Shown: positions 34,075-43,062, counted from the first letter of the stretch. The stretch: DNA of 64,000 nt from Lucifugimonas sp964435915 (GCA_964435915.1 CAYTAO010000001.1:7095-71094); one strand, 5' to 3'. The notes: generated by a model from the sequence alone, not told the origin. Numbers and translations are program-made.

Positions 34075-36546
34075 CTACCCCAACGATGCAGGATCGACGT
34101 CGACGGTCCAGAGCCTGTTGACTGGCAACAACTCAAGAATTCTCTCAGGATGGGAGCCCTTGAGCAATATTTGCCACCTGTACATATCTCGTAATTTTTG
34201 TGGGTATGCGGGAGTGGGGCCGATGACTTCTGTGTCCGTTTCACCGTGTGATTCACGGGTATCGGAAAGCTCGTTTGCGAATCTCTCTGCTTCCGTTTTT
34301 GCTATCTCAGGGTTGGCGGCCGAGTGCATCAGCTTGATCATGCTGGTGAACGGCGGGTTGGCCTGTGCCGATCGCAAGTCAATTTCAGTGTCGTAGAACA
34401 ATTTGTAGTCCTGATCGGCTGCGGCCTGGATGGCATAGTGATCCGGGTTAAACGTCTGGATGATCGCACGACCGTCCCACGCTCCTCTGCCGCTTCGCCC
34501 AACTACTTGTGCAAGCAGCTGGAACGCCCGCTCACCGGCTCGGAAGTCGGGAACTGCCAGTCCGGTGTCGGCTGAAATTACACCAACCAGCGTCACGCTC
34601 GGAATATCGAGCCCCTTGGCGACCATTTGGGTACCGACCAGCACACTGGCTTCACTGTTCACGAACTCGTCCATGATCTTCTGGTGATCGGTCGCCGTTC
34701 GGGCACTGTCGGAATCCCATCGGACGACCTCCACTCCGGCGAAATACTTCTGAACGGTTTCAACTGCCGTTTGGGTGCCGGGCAATGATCTACGCATCTG
34801 TTTTCCACCACAAGTCGGGCATCTGGTACCCGCTCCAACTGTGTAGTTACAGTAGTGGCAGACAAGTTTGCCTTTTTGGGCGCGTGGGTCGTTGCTGTCA
34901 CGATGAAACGTGAGTGCTGTGTAGCAACGTCGACACTGCCGTACTTTGCCGCATTCTGTGCATTGAATGAACGAGGCAGAGCCGCGTCGGTTAAGGAAAA
35001 GAATCACCTTTTCGCCGACGATAAGTGCATCCCGCATCGAGTCGATCAGGCGGCGACTGAGCATTTCGAAGTGACCATCCTCGCGTTCGTCGCGCATGTC
35101 CACGACCTCGACTTTGGCCATCGGATGAGTTGAAGAAATCAGTTGCTTCGCACTACCGGATCCAACTCGGTTGGGCAGTTCGAGCAGCTTGTAGTGGCCG
35201 GTCTGGGAATACCGGTAGCTGGAAATATCCGGGGTGGCACTGCCGAGCACCAGTGTCGCTCCAGTTATCTCAGATATATGCTCCGCGACGGTTCGGGCGT
35301 GGTATCGAGGTGGCTGGTCGCCCTGCTTGTAGGTCCATTCATGCTCTTCGTCTATGACGATGAGACCAAGGTTTTCTACAGGCGCAAAGATTGCCCCACG
35401 TGATCCGAGAACAATTGGTAAATCGCCATTCTTTACCCGCCACCACTGATCGTACCGCTGTCCGGCTGTCAGACCGGAGTGAAGTACGGCGACTTTGCCG
35501 GAGAAGCGGGCTGCGATGCGCCTGAGAATCTGCGGTGTCAAGGCTATTTCTGGCACGAGGAATATGGCTTTTTTACCGGCGGCCAGACAAGCTTCTATAG
35601 CTTGAAGATAGACCTCGGTTTTGCCGGAGCCAGTGACTCCATGAAGTAGGAACTGTCGATCGCCGGGATTCGCTGAAGGTTTCGCCGCGAGAATCTGGGT
35701 GACTATCTCCTCAATAGCTGTGCGCTGCGGAGCGGTCGGTGTGTGAGCAAACTCTTGCTGGAAGAAGTAATGGGCCAGTGGATCACGATCTCGCCGGATC
35801 TTCCGAATTTTGAGGTAGTTTTCACCGAATGCCCATTTGACCGCGGCAGCACCGAACTGCCCATTCAACGCTGTTTTCGTTCGGGCGATCTTTCCCGATT
35901 GAAACCATCCGAGCAACTCCGCACGGCGTTTGGATTTTCCCTGATTATGCTGTCGGATTGCCTTCCCTACATCTACTTCCGATGCAGCCAGTTCGATACG
36001 GTTCGAGTAGACCTCAGTCACCCGAGGTTTCTCCCACTGGGACTCGGCGTGCAGTACCCGTTGACGTATCAGTCGTTCGACTATTGATGACCCACCAAGG
36101 CCTAGCCGCCGTGCAACTCTCGACTTTGGTGCCCTGCCTCGCTCTCGAACATAGTTGATCGCCTGAAGTTCCCTGCGCGACGCATCAGGTTTCGGGTCTC
36201 CTTCCGACAACCATGTTCGCAATCTCGAAGAAGCCCCGGGAGGCAGCAGCAGTGAGCACGCTGTGAACAGCGTGGTTCGGTAGCGCCCGGCAACCCATCG
36301 TGCAGTTTGAAGTAGGTGTTCAGGAATAAACGGGCCATCGAGGGTTCGGGCGGTTATCGGACGGATATTGTCGAGATTGATTGGAGCGTTATCGGTCAGA
36401 CCGAACACGACGCCTTGAAGTGTTCGTGGTCCGAACGGCACCCATACGAGATCACCCCTGACGACGCCGTTTGCCTCAGAAACCGAGTAAGTAAATGTGC
36501 GCCAGTGGTCGTCGGGAAAATCTACGGCTACTTCAGCAAATTGCAC
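34075..36546 (-). CDS. priA: Primosomal replication helicase PriA
   Basis: An 823-residue superfamily 2 helicase that restarts stalled forks. N-terminal DNA-binding region, then Walker A GVTGSGKTEVYLQAIE, Walker B VIDEEHEW, and helicase motifs LGSATPDISSY and VGRSGRGAWDGRAIIQ. The paired zinc-binding region has CTECGKVRQCRRC and CHYC...CPTCGG, the eight cysteines expected. The frame is intact and starts with ATG at 36546, after a terminator that ends the rplS transcript. Confidence 0.96.
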   Translation of the reverse strand: MQFAEVAVDFPDDHWRTFTYSVSEANGVVRGDLVWVPFGPRTLQGVVFGLTDNAPINLDNIRPITARTLDGPFIPEHLLQTARWVAGRYRTTLFTACSLLLPPGASSRLRTWLSEGDPKPDASRRELQAINYVRERGRAPKSRVARRLGLGGSSIVERLIRQRVLHAESQWEKPRVTEVYSNRIELAASEVDVGKAIRQHNQGKSKRRAELLGWFQSGKIARTKTALNGQFGAAAVKWAFGENYLKIRKIRRDRDPLAHYFFQQEFAHTPTAPQRTAIEEIVTQILAAKPSANPGDRQFLLHGVTGSGKTEVYLQAIEACLAAGKKAIFLVPEIALTPQILRRIAARFSGKVAVLHSGLTAGQRYDQWWRVKNGDLPIVLGSRGAIFAPVENLGLIVIDEEHEWTYKQGDQPPRYHARTVAEHISEITGATLVLGSATPDISSYRYSQTGHYKLLELPNRVGSGSAKQLISSTHPMAKVEVVDMRDEREDGHFEMLSRRLIDSMRDALIVGEKVILFLNRRGSASFIQCTECGKVRQCRRCYTALTFHRDSNDPRAQKGKLVCHYCNYTVGAGTRCPTCGGKQMRRSLPGTQTAVETVQKYFAGVEVVRWDSDSARTATDHQKIMDEFVNSEASVLVGTQMVAKGLDIPSVTLVGVISADTGLAVPDFRAGERAFQLLAQVVGRSGRGAWDGRAIIQTFNPDHYAIQAAADQDYKLFYDTEIDLRSAQANPPFTSMIKLMHSAANPEIAKTEAERFANELSDTRESHGETDTEVIGPTPAYPQKLRDMYRWQILLKGSHPERILELLPVNRLWTVDVDPASLG

Positions 36547-36643
36547 TGGTGGCTCCGTTGCCAGTTGTTGAGTGACGAATGGATAATGACAATTATCTGC
36601 GCCATCTGAGATGGGTCAAACAGTCGATGACAACCAAGCGGCC

Positions 36644-36677
36644 AAATAAAAACCCTCTCCCGGTTCTGGGAGAGGGT
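36644..36677 (-). terminator. Rho-independent terminator after rplS
   Basis: On the minus strand ACCCTCTCCC pairs perfectly with GGGAGAGGGT around a 6-base loop, followed by TTTTTATTT. It lies 45 bases past the rplS stop and upstream of priA. Confidence 0.85.
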
Positions 36678-36721
36678 CGGTACATGTGCTCGAATCCGCG
36701 GTCTCGGCCGAACGACGGCAA

Positions 36722-37081
36722 TTAGCTGTCGCGTCGTTCCTTGATTCGAGCCTTGCGGCCTGTAAGACCACGAAGGTAGTAGAGGCGGGATCGTCGGACC
36801 TTGCCTTGACGAGTTACCTTAACTGATTCGACGTTTGGTGAGTGAAAGGGAATAATTCGCTCTACACCTACACCATAGGAAACACGTCGAACAATGAACG
36901 TGTCGCCAGGGAGTGGAGTCTTTGAGATTCGGTGCTTACCGGAAATCACGTTTCCCTGATAGGACTGGATACGCTGGCGTTCGCCTTCAACAATGCGAAG
37001 GTTCACAGTAACGGTGTCACCGGGCTGGAAATCCTCGATGTGGTCCAGAGTCTTTCGCTCGACCAGTGATGCGGCATCCAT
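36722..37081 (-). CDS. rplS: Ribosomal protein L19
   Basis: A 119-residue ribosomal protein with the family core FQPGDTVTVNLRIVEGERQR, QSYQGNVIS, TFIVRRVSYGVGVERIIPFH and the basic C-terminal RRSRLYYLRGLTGRKARIKE. L19 lies at the subunit interface. It is downstream of trmD, the usual trmD-rplS order. A hairpin ending in a U-run lies 20 bases before its ATG and could attenuate. Confidence 0.97.
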   Translation of the reverse strand: MDAASLVERKTLDHIEDFQPGDTVTVNLRIVEGERQRIQSYQGNVISGKHRISKTPLPGDTFIVRRVSYGVGVERIIPFHSPNVESVKVTRQGKVRRSRLYYLRGLTGRKARIKERRDS

Positions 37082-37097
37082 ATCTAAGTTCTTTCAT

Positions 37098-37121
37098 CGC
37101 GAAAAGACGCCCAAAGGCGTC
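37098..37121 (-). promoter_or_regulatory. Terminator-like hairpin in the rplS leader
   Basis: GACGCC and GGCGTC form a six-pair stem with a TTTG loop followed by TTTTCGCG on the minus strand, ending about 20 bases before the L19 start. The placement between trmD and rplS suggests attenuation to lower or tune L19 relative to TrmD. Similar to the secD leader hairpin. Confidence 0.5.
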
Positions 37122-37222
37122 GATGTGTGTCCGTACAGGCTGTTAAATATACAACCGAAATCCGCTTACCAGCAATACCGATGGGCACTAATTTCAAGCC
37201 GCAAGCAGGATCAGGCGTGAGA

Positions 37223-37933
37223 TTACTCACGAGATGGCCACTCGTCTAATAGGTCCGGCCGACGTTCTTCGGTACGCCGAAGTGCCCGGCTACGACGCCA
37301 GGCTTCGATTTTTACGTGATCTCCACTGAGCAGCACTTCTGGAACCTGCAATCCTCGGAATTCTGCGGGGCGGGTGTAAACCGGACCTTCTAGGAGGGAG
37401 CCGGATCCGGGTGCGAATGAATCGTGCTTCGATGAATCATCGTCACCGAGGACTCCCGGAATTAGCCTTGCCACTGCGTCGGTGAGGGCCATGGCGGGTA
37501 TCTCGCCACCAGTCATCACGAAGTCTCCAATGGAGATCTCTTCATCGACGCGAAGTTCTATGAACCGTTCGTCTACGCCTTCGTAGTGACCGCAGACAAG
37601 GGTTACTTCGGGCATGGTCGATAATTCTTTAGCACGGCGATGCGTGAGAGGGGTCCCCTGTGCTGACATTAGGACGACGTGCGGTTTGTTCACAGCTTTC
37701 GATTTTTCTGCAACGAAATCGACCGCCTGCACAAGCGGCCCGGCCTGAAGCACCATTCCAGCGCCACCGCCGAATGGAGGTTGGTCAACTGTTCCGCGTT
37801 CGTCTGGGGCAAAGTCGCGTAGCAGAACCAGATCTATCTCTATCTGCCCAGACTCAACCGCACGTCCGATGATACTCGTTCCGAGAGGGACAACAAACAT
37901 TTCCGGAAACAGTGTGATTATCGAGATTTTCAT
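37223..37933 (-). CDS. trmD: tRNA (guanine-37-N1) methyltransferase TrmD
   Basis: A 236-residue SPOUT methyltransferase for m1G37. Start is the ATG giving MKISIITLFPEMF; the 29 extra upstream codons are not family-like. SAM trefoil-knot and active-site segments: VVLMSAQGTPLTHRRAKEL, LVCGHYEGVDERF, EISIGDFVMTGGEIPAM and ARLIPGVLGDDDSSKHDSF with the GPVYTRPAEFRG loop. The end (KIEAWRRSRALRRTEERRPDLL) is typical. Upstream of rplS. Confidence 0.96.
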   Translation of the reverse strand: MKISIITLFPEMFVVPLGTSIIGRAVESGQIEIDLVLLRDFAPDERGTVDQPPFGGGAGMVLQAGPLVQAVDFVAEKSKAVNKPHVVLMSAQGTPLTHRRAKELSTMPEVTLVCGHYEGVDERFIELRVDEEISIGDFVMTGGEIPAMALTDAVARLIPGVLGDDDSSKHDSFAPGSGSLLEGPVYTRPAEFRGLQVPEVLLSGDHVKIEAWRRSRALRRTEERRPDLLDEWPSRE

Positions 37934-38043
37934 AACAGTATTTGTTGAAGACGATTCTTGAATAACTATTGTCATCCGCAAGCACGACAACGAGAAGGAG
38001 GCGCACGCGTGAGCACACACGGGAGGATTCGTGATGGAGGATT

Positions 38044-38523
38044 CTAAACCGGGTGTTCCCCCGGTTGCCGGTCGTGAAGCACTTCAGTTGCATGCTCTAT
38101 GACCGAAAGCACAGCCCCGAGATTGCCCCGCACACCGCCGGTGCTGCCGGGCAAATTTATGACAAGTGTCGAACCTCGCGCACCCACCACTGCCCTGGAT
38201 ATCATTGCCATCTTCGTGACCTTGAGCGATTCAGCCCTCATCGCTTCGGCCATTCCAGGTATTTCGAGATCGATGAGTTTTCTGGTTACTTCCGGCATGA
38301 CGTCACGTGAAGATAAACCGGTACCACCGGTGGTCAGAACTACGTCGACATTGCCCGAGTCACACCATGAAATAATCTGCTCGGATAGCTGATTGAAATC
38401 GTCCGGGAGCATCACTCGTCCAGCCAGCTCAAATCCTGCACCATCCATGATTTCCACTATGGCGTCACCACTCGTATCGACTCGTTTCCCGGCCGATCCC
38501 GTGTCGCTGCTGGTCAGCACTGC
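38044..38523 (-). CDS. Molybdopterin-binding MoaB/Mog family protein, start uncertain
   Basis: About 159 residues of the MoaB/MogA fold with VLTSSDTGSAGKRVDTSG, VDVVLTTGGTGLSSRDVMPE and LVINLPGSTGGVRGNLGAV, the molybdopterin-binding loops. It adenylates or inserts molybdenum into molybdopterin. No conventional start fits: the frame is open upstream to IAIIAYAVLTSSD but has only ATA/ATT or a GTG at 38523. An ATG behind GGAG lies in another frame, so a one-base indel just after it, or a rare ATA/ATT start, is likely. No other molybdenum-cofactor genes are nearby. Confidence 0.8.
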   Translation of the reverse strand, partial: AVLTSSDTGSAGKRVDTSGDAIVEIMDGAGFELAGRVMLPDDFNQLSEQIISWCDSGNVDVVLTTGGTGLSSRDVMPEVTRKLIDLEIPGMAEAMRAESLKVTKMAMISRAVVGARGSTLVINLPGSTGGVRGNLGAVLSVIEHATEVLHDRQPGEHPV

Positions 38524-38757
38524 GTAAGCAATTATTGCGATTTCTCCATGTGACGCACGACGTTATAGACGCCCACTAGAGCCTTGAGTACTAAAGTACC
38601 AATGAACTACGTCCTAAACTAGGAGGACGAACGTAAGAGTTCGATTTTCGAAATGCTAGCACGCCGTGGAGTACGTTCGTCACATGTATTTAACGTAAAA
38701 ACAGTACGCTGAATGTATTGTCGTAGAAAGTGGTGATCAGGCACAATTTGTCGCGTA

Positions 38758-38777
38758 TTGGGGTAAATAGGGGCAAA
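38758..38777 (+). promoter_or_regulatory. Candidate MraZ operator
   Basis: Two head-to-tail decamers, TTGGGGTAAA and TAGGGGCAAA, lie 34 bases before the mraZ ATG. MraZ binds its own promoter at short G-rich direct repeats with about 10-bp periodicity (TGGGN-type boxes in E. coli), so this is a plausible autoregulatory site. The third box often present is not clear here. Confidence 0.5.
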
Positions 38778-38811
38778 ACGATAAATTGCCCGCAGGACCC
38801 AGCACCACGAG

Positions 38812-39306
38812 ATGAGCATGATTTTCGCCGGCGAATACGAGCACCGAATCGACCCTCAGGGCAGGGTCGCGATTCCTGCTCGATTCAAGATGGCCTTCAT
38901 CGATGGCATAGTCCTCGGCAGGGCATACGACAACTGCGTGGTCGCTTACACCCCTAAAGAGTGGGAACAGGCCGCCAGCGACATCGCCCAGCAGCCAAGC
39001 ACATCGGCCCTCGCCCGCAAGCTCGCTCGCCTGACTTTCTCGGGTGCCTTCGTCGGAACTCTCGACCGAAATGGAAGAGTGGTCGTTCCGGTCCAACTCC
39101 GTGAGTATGCAGGGTTGGGTGAAGACGTAATCATAGTCGGCACTGGCAGATTTATCGAAATTTGGTCTGCCGCAGCATGGGCTGAAGAACGTCGAACGCT
39201 CGATACCGAAGCATCAGATATTGCAGAGGCTGCATCACAGGTGGCTCCCCCGGTCGATCAGACGCAGATTGTTAACCGCCAGGCCGACGTGGAGATGGAC
39301 GAGTGA
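38812..39306 (+). CDS. mraZ: Transcriptional regulator MraZ
   Basis: A 164-residue AbrB-like double-domain protein: IDPQGRVAIPARFKMAF (first half) and GTLDRNGRVVVPVQLREYAGL (second half) are the two DPxGR/DxxGR elements. It regulates the division and cell wall cluster. The last 30 residues are extended and acidic compared with the usual 140-150. It overlaps rsmH by 4 bases (GTGA) and opens the mraZ-rsmH-ftsA-ftsZ run. Confidence 0.96.
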   Translation: MSMIFAGEYEHRIDPQGRVAIPARFKMAFIDGIVLGRAYDNCVVAYTPKEWEQAASDIAQQPSTSALARKLARLTFSGAFVGTLDRNGRVVVPVQLREYAGLGEDVIIVGTGRFIEIWSAAAWAEERRTLDTEASDIAEAASQVAPPVDQTQIVNRQADVEMDE

Positions 39307-40238
39307 TTCTCATGGGTCTAGAACTTCACCATACCCCGGTCATGACGCCCGAGATCATGCAGGCACTCAACGTCCAGCCCGGCGGACGCTATATCGACGG
39401 AACGCTCGGAGAGGGCGGACACTCGAAAGAGATTCTCAAGGCTGCCAGCCCGGGTGGTCAGATTCTGGGTCTGGATGCTGACGCAGAAGCGGTATCTGTT
39501 GCGATAGAACGACTTGCCGAACACGGTGATGCCTTTCTTCCTATCAACAGCAACTTCCGTGACATTCGAGCAACTGCGCTAAAATACGAATTCGTTCCGG
39601 TTCACGGTGTGCTATTTGACCTTGGAGTTTCATCACTTCAACTCGATAGGGAGTCGCGCGGCTTCAGCTTCCGCCGTTCCGACCCGCTCGACATGCGATT
39701 CAGCTTCGATCAGCAAGTAACTGCTGCCGACATCGTTAACGGTTACGCAGAATCTGAACTTGCTGACCTGATTTTCCATCTCGGTGAAGATCGCGCTGCT
39801 CGTCGAATCGCACATGCAATCGTTCGCAGCCGGCCAATCAACACCTCCCTCGAACTTGCCGACGTTATCGAGAAGGTAAATCCACGTCGGGGCAGACACA
39901 CGAATCCGGCTACTCGAACATTCCAGGCCATTCGAATAGCAGTAAACGACGAGTTATCTGCACTGGAAACGGCTCTTGAGCAGGCTGTATCGCTACTTGG
40001 CCAGAGTGGTCGGATCGCCGTTATTGCATATCACTCGCTTGAAGACCGAATCGTGAAGAATTTCATACGAAAGCAAGCGTCTGACTGCATCTGCCCTCCC
40101 GGCACGCCAGTATGCCGTTGTGAACATCTGGCAACGTTAAAGGTCATCACTCGGCGTCCTTTGATTCCTACCAACGCAGAAATCGAATCGAATCAACGCG
40201 CTCGCAGTGCCAAGTTACGGGTGGCTGAACGAATATGA
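39303..40238 (+). CDS. rsmH: 16S rRNA (cytosine-1402-N4) methyltransferase RsmH
   Basis: A 311-residue SAM methyltransferase: HTPVMTPEIMQAL, YIDGTLGEGGHSKEIL (SAM motif), LGLDADAEAV, GVLFDLGVSSLQLD and the C-terminal AYHSLEDRIVKNFI and STRP-like RRPLIPTNAEI. It methylates C1402 in the decoding centre. GTG at 39303 has GGAG at eight-base spacing; an ATG three codons later is an alternative. Its TGA overlaps the ATG of a 56-codon ORF. Confidence 0.96.
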   Translation: MILMGLELHHTPVMTPEIMQALNVQPGGRYIDGTLGEGGHSKEILKAASPGGQILGLDADAEAVSVAIERLAEHGDAFLPINSNFRDIRATALKYEFVPVHGVLFDLGVSSLQLDRESRGFSFRRSDPLDMRFSFDQQVTAADIVNGYAESELADLIFHLGEDRAARRIAHAIVRSRPINTSLELADVIEKVNPRRGRHTNPATRTFQAIRIAVNDELSALETALEQAVSLLGQSGRIAVIAYHSLEDRIVKNFIRKQASDCICPPGTPVCRCEHLATLKVITRRPLIPTNAEIESNQRARSAKLRVAERI

Positions 40239-40405
40239 GCGTCATCTTCATCCTGAGTTCAGCTGGTATCTGGCGACGTGCGCGCTCGACAACTTCCCCT
40301 CGCTCTGGGGGCCCTAGAACGGCAGTGAACGCCGAACCACCAGATACATCACGACCAACCCGTTACCAACCACCCCTCCCCACACCGATCAGGAGATCAT
40401 CATGA
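40235..40405 (+). CDS. Small ORF between rsmH and ftsA (56 aa), hypothetical
   Basis: An ATG overlapping the rsmH stop (ATGA) opens 56 codons whose TGA overlaps the ftsA ATG (ATGA again). The gap is filled exactly by one frame with translational-coupling overlaps at both ends. In other bacteria this position holds ftsL. The product (MSVIFILSSAGIWRRARS.., ending RYQPPLPTPIRRSS) is basic and Pro-rich after a short hydrophobic start, not FtsL-like: there is no long membrane helix or coiled coil. It may be a real small peptide, a decayed ftsL or a chance frame. The ftsA Shine-Dalgarno lies inside it. Confidence 0.35.
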   Translation: MSVIFILSSAGIWRRARSTTSPRSGGPRTAVNAEPPDTSRPTRYQPPLPTPIRRSS

Positions 40406-41706
40406 CGCAAGTAGACTTGAGAGTAGCTATAGATATCGGCACAACAAAGGTGTGCACGATAGTCGCCCGCAAACGCGCTGACTACCGCATTGAAGTAGCG
40501 GGTATTGGTTTTGTACCGTGCAGTGGCATGAGAAAAGGAATTGTTGCCGATTCGGCTGCCGTTACTGCAGCCATCAAGGAATCGATCGCGATCGCATCGG
40601 CAGATGCTGGTGTAGAGATCGTCCAGGTATACGCCGGTCTTACTGGCAGTCACGTTGAATCTAAGAACCGCTGGGTAAACGTCCCGCGTCCCGATGGCAT
40701 TCGAACCGTCACAGACCTCGATCTGTCGGCGGCGAAGAAAGCTGCTGGAGCAGTCGACCTTGCTGACGACCGTAAGTTACTGCACGTTATCCCTCGCAGC
40801 TATGCACTCGACGGCTTGTATGGCATTCGCAACCCACTGGGCATGCACACCGGCGAGCTTCATGTTGAAAGTCACGTAATTACAGGATCGATTTCAAAGA
40901 TCACTGAACTCCACAACGCCGTTTCAAACGCGGGTGTTCGAGTTTCTTCGATGGTCGTCGAGCCTGTTGCCAGCGCCGATGCTGTGTTGACGGCCGATGA
41001 GCGCGAAGAAGGCGCAGTACTTGTCGACGTAGGTGGTGGAACCTCGGATATCACCGTGTACCACGATGGTGCGGTTGTTCATACCGACGTTATCCCGGTT
41101 GGTGGATTCCAGTTCTCGAACGACCTTAGCATCGCTTTTGCAATCGATTTCGATTCGGCTGAGCAGCTCAAAGTAGAGCACGGCACCGCAGCACCTGAAC
41201 TAGCAGGCATGAAGGACGAAATCACTCTTCACCCGACGACTATGGACCAGTCTTTGACTATCACCAAGCGTGAAGTCGGGCAGGTTTTGAAAGAGCGCGC
41301 ATCGGAACTGTTCCGAATGATCCTGCTCAAGCTTGAAGAGCCGCATCTTGCCGACATACCAGCAGATCGAATCGTCTTCACTGGCGGTGGTGCCAAGCTC
41401 GAGGGCTTCCTGAATATTGCAAAACTAATCTTCCAACGGAAGGTTCGACTCGCCACACCACGCGGCCTCGATGGAATGCCCAAAGGCACCAACGATCCGT
41501 CTTACTCGGCGGCTGCGGGCATCGCTTTGTGGGGCATGCGCAACCTGCCAGTAGAAAACCACACAGGAAAACAAAACACTACGTCTGGTTCTGGTGAATC
41601 CGATGTGACAATAAAAACCCCGGCAGGGGCTCTGTCGTTGATCCGCGGCTGGTTACCAAAACGCGAAAGTGGTGCCAGTCGAGAAAAGGAGACTGCTGAC
41701 GTTTAA
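40402..41706 (+). CDS. ftsA: Cell division protein FtsA
   Basis: A 434-residue actin-like protein that tethers FtsZ to the membrane. ATP-site elements are AIDIGTTKVC (phosphate 1), VDVGGGTSDITV (phosphate 2) and VFTGGGAKLEGF (adenosine). The 1C SHS2 domain (MRKGIVADSAAVTAAIKES) is seen. The usual C-terminal amphipathic membrane helix may be ALSLIRGWLPKRE. ATG at 40402 behind AGGAGAT. No murein, ftsQ, ftsW or murG genes precede it. Confidence 0.95.
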   Translation: MTQVDLRVAIDIGTTKVCTIVARKRADYRIEVAGIGFVPCSGMRKGIVADSAAVTAAIKESIAIASADAGVEIVQVYAGLTGSHVESKNRWVNVPRPDGIRTVTDLDLSAAKKAAGAVDLADDRKLLHVIPRSYALDGLYGIRNPLGMHTGELHVESHVITGSISKITELHNAVSNAGVRVSSMVVEPVASADAVLTADEREEGAVLVDVGGGTSDITVYHDGAVVHTDVIPVGGFQFSNDLSIAFAIDFDSAEQLKVEHGTAAPELAGMKDEITLHPTTMDQSLTITKREVGQVLKERASELFRMILLKLEEPHLADIPADRIVFTGGGAKLEGFLNIAKLIFQRKVRLATPRGLDGMPKGTNDPSYSAAAGIALWGMRNLPVENHTGKQNTTSGSGESDVTIKTPAGALSLIRGWLPKRESGASREKETADV

Positions 41707-41764
41707 ACCGTTCTGGTTTATAGACGCGAACAGATTCCTTTTTGGGCGCTAACAAAACTCACTT

Positions 41765-41784
41765 CGCCGTTTGATTGAACGGCG
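41765..41784. promoter_or_regulatory. Hairpin between ftsA and ftsZ
   Basis: CGCCGTT and AACGGCG form a perfect seven-pair stem with a six-base loop in the 148-base gap before ftsZ. No T-run follows, so it is likelier an mRNA processing or stability element than a terminator. It may set the ftsA:ftsZ ratio. Confidence 0.35.
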
Positions 41785-41854
41785 CAAACCCCAACATCCG
41801 CGATCTTCCAGCTAACTATTAAAGTGGCCGGTCGATCCCCAGGAGAAAAAAGTA

Positions 41855-42967
41855 ATGGTCGACCAAGTAATTGTCCCAGTAGACGGAAACGTCGGATCAG
41901 CAACAATCAAAGTTGTTGGTGTCGGTGGCGGTGGCTCGAACGCCGTGTCTCGCATGTACCGAGATCGGATTCCAGAAGTTGAGTACATCACAGTAAACAC
42001 TGACGCCCAGGCACTCACCCGCTCGGACGTTCCGATTCGAATCCGAGTTGGTGATCGCACCGCTCGTGGACTTGGTGTTGGAGGAGATCCTTCCAAAGGT
42101 CGAGAGTGCCACGAAGAAGATCGTGATGAAATTAAGCAAGCACTCGAAGGTGCAGACCTCGTCTTTATCGCGGCCGGCATGGGTGGTGGAACGGGCACTG
42201 GTGGGTCACCGGTCGTTGCCGAAGTCGCCCAGGAACTCGGTGCGTTGACGGTTGGTGTAGTAACCAAGCCGTTCAACTTCGAGGGTGCGCGTCGTCGTCG
42301 TCAGGCAGACGAGGGAATCAAGGCACTTTCCGAAGTTGTCGACACCCTGATAGTTATCCCGAACGACCGTCTTCTCATCATATCGACTGAGAATCTATCG
42401 ATGGACATGGCGTTCCGCATGGCAGACGATGTTCTGCGGCAGGGAGTTCAATCAATCGCTGAACTGATTCTTGTGCCCGGTGAAATCAACCTCGACTTCG
42501 CTGATGTCAAAGCGATCATGTCCAACGCCGGTCCTGCCTGGATGGCGATTGGCCAGGGTAACGGTGAAGACCGTGCGATTATGGCCGCCGAAGCCGCTAT
42601 CGATAGCCCACTTCTGGAGGTGTCGATCGAAGGCGCACGTGGCGTGATTTTCAACGTCACTGGCGGAACAGATCTCACACTTCAGGAAGTACAGCAAGCT
42701 TCCGAGGTTGTTTCGAACATGGTCGACCCTGACTGCAACATCATCTTCGGTATGGTCACCGACCCCAAAATGGAAAATGAAGTCAAGATGACCATCATTG
42801 CAACTGGCTTCCCGAGCGCAGAAGCGTCGGCTGAGAAAGAGGCCGCCGTAACGGCTGCCCTCAGCGATGTTCTTGGTGATGAAGAAGCTCTGGATTTTCC
42901 ACCGTTCCTGCGTCACCACCGTGCGGCCCGAAGGCGCTCGGCTCGTGAAATGGCTGCGAGCGACTGA
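41855..42967 (+). CDS. ftsZ: Cell division GTPase FtsZ
   Basis: A 370-residue tubulin-like GTPase forming the Z-ring. Nucleotide motif VGVGGGGSNAVSRM, then GGGTGTGGSPV (tubulin signature, with Gly-Ser-Pro instead of the usual Ala/Ser-Ala/Ser-Pro), and T7 loop NLDFADVKAIM. The linker is very short and the conserved C-terminal peptide LDFPPFLRHHRAARRR is present, which binds FtsA. ATG follows AGGAGAAAAAAGTA. A strong terminator lies 95 bases past the stop. Confidence 0.97.
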   Translation: MVDQVIVPVDGNVGSATIKVVGVGGGGSNAVSRMYRDRIPEVEYITVNTDAQALTRSDVPIRIRVGDRTARGLGVGGDPSKGRECHEEDRDEIKQALEGADLVFIAAGMGGGTGTGGSPVVAEVAQELGALTVGVVTKPFNFEGARRRRQADEGIKALSEVVDTLIVIPNDRLLIISTENLSMDMAFRMADDVLRQGVQSIAELILVPGEINLDFADVKAIMSNAGPAWMAIGQGNGEDRAIMAAEAAIDSPLLEVSIEGARGVIFNVTGGTDLTLQEVQQASEVVSNMVDPDCNIIFGMVTDPKMENEVKMTIIATGFPSAEASAEKEAAVTAALSDVLGDEEALDFPPFLRHHRAARRRSAREMAASD

Positions 42968-43062
42968 ACGTCAGCAGCGATAGCGGTAAAACTGAAAAAC
43001 CACTTTACAAATAGCACTACTCGATAAATTCCTCAGAGAACATCACCGGGTAGGAGTCATAT

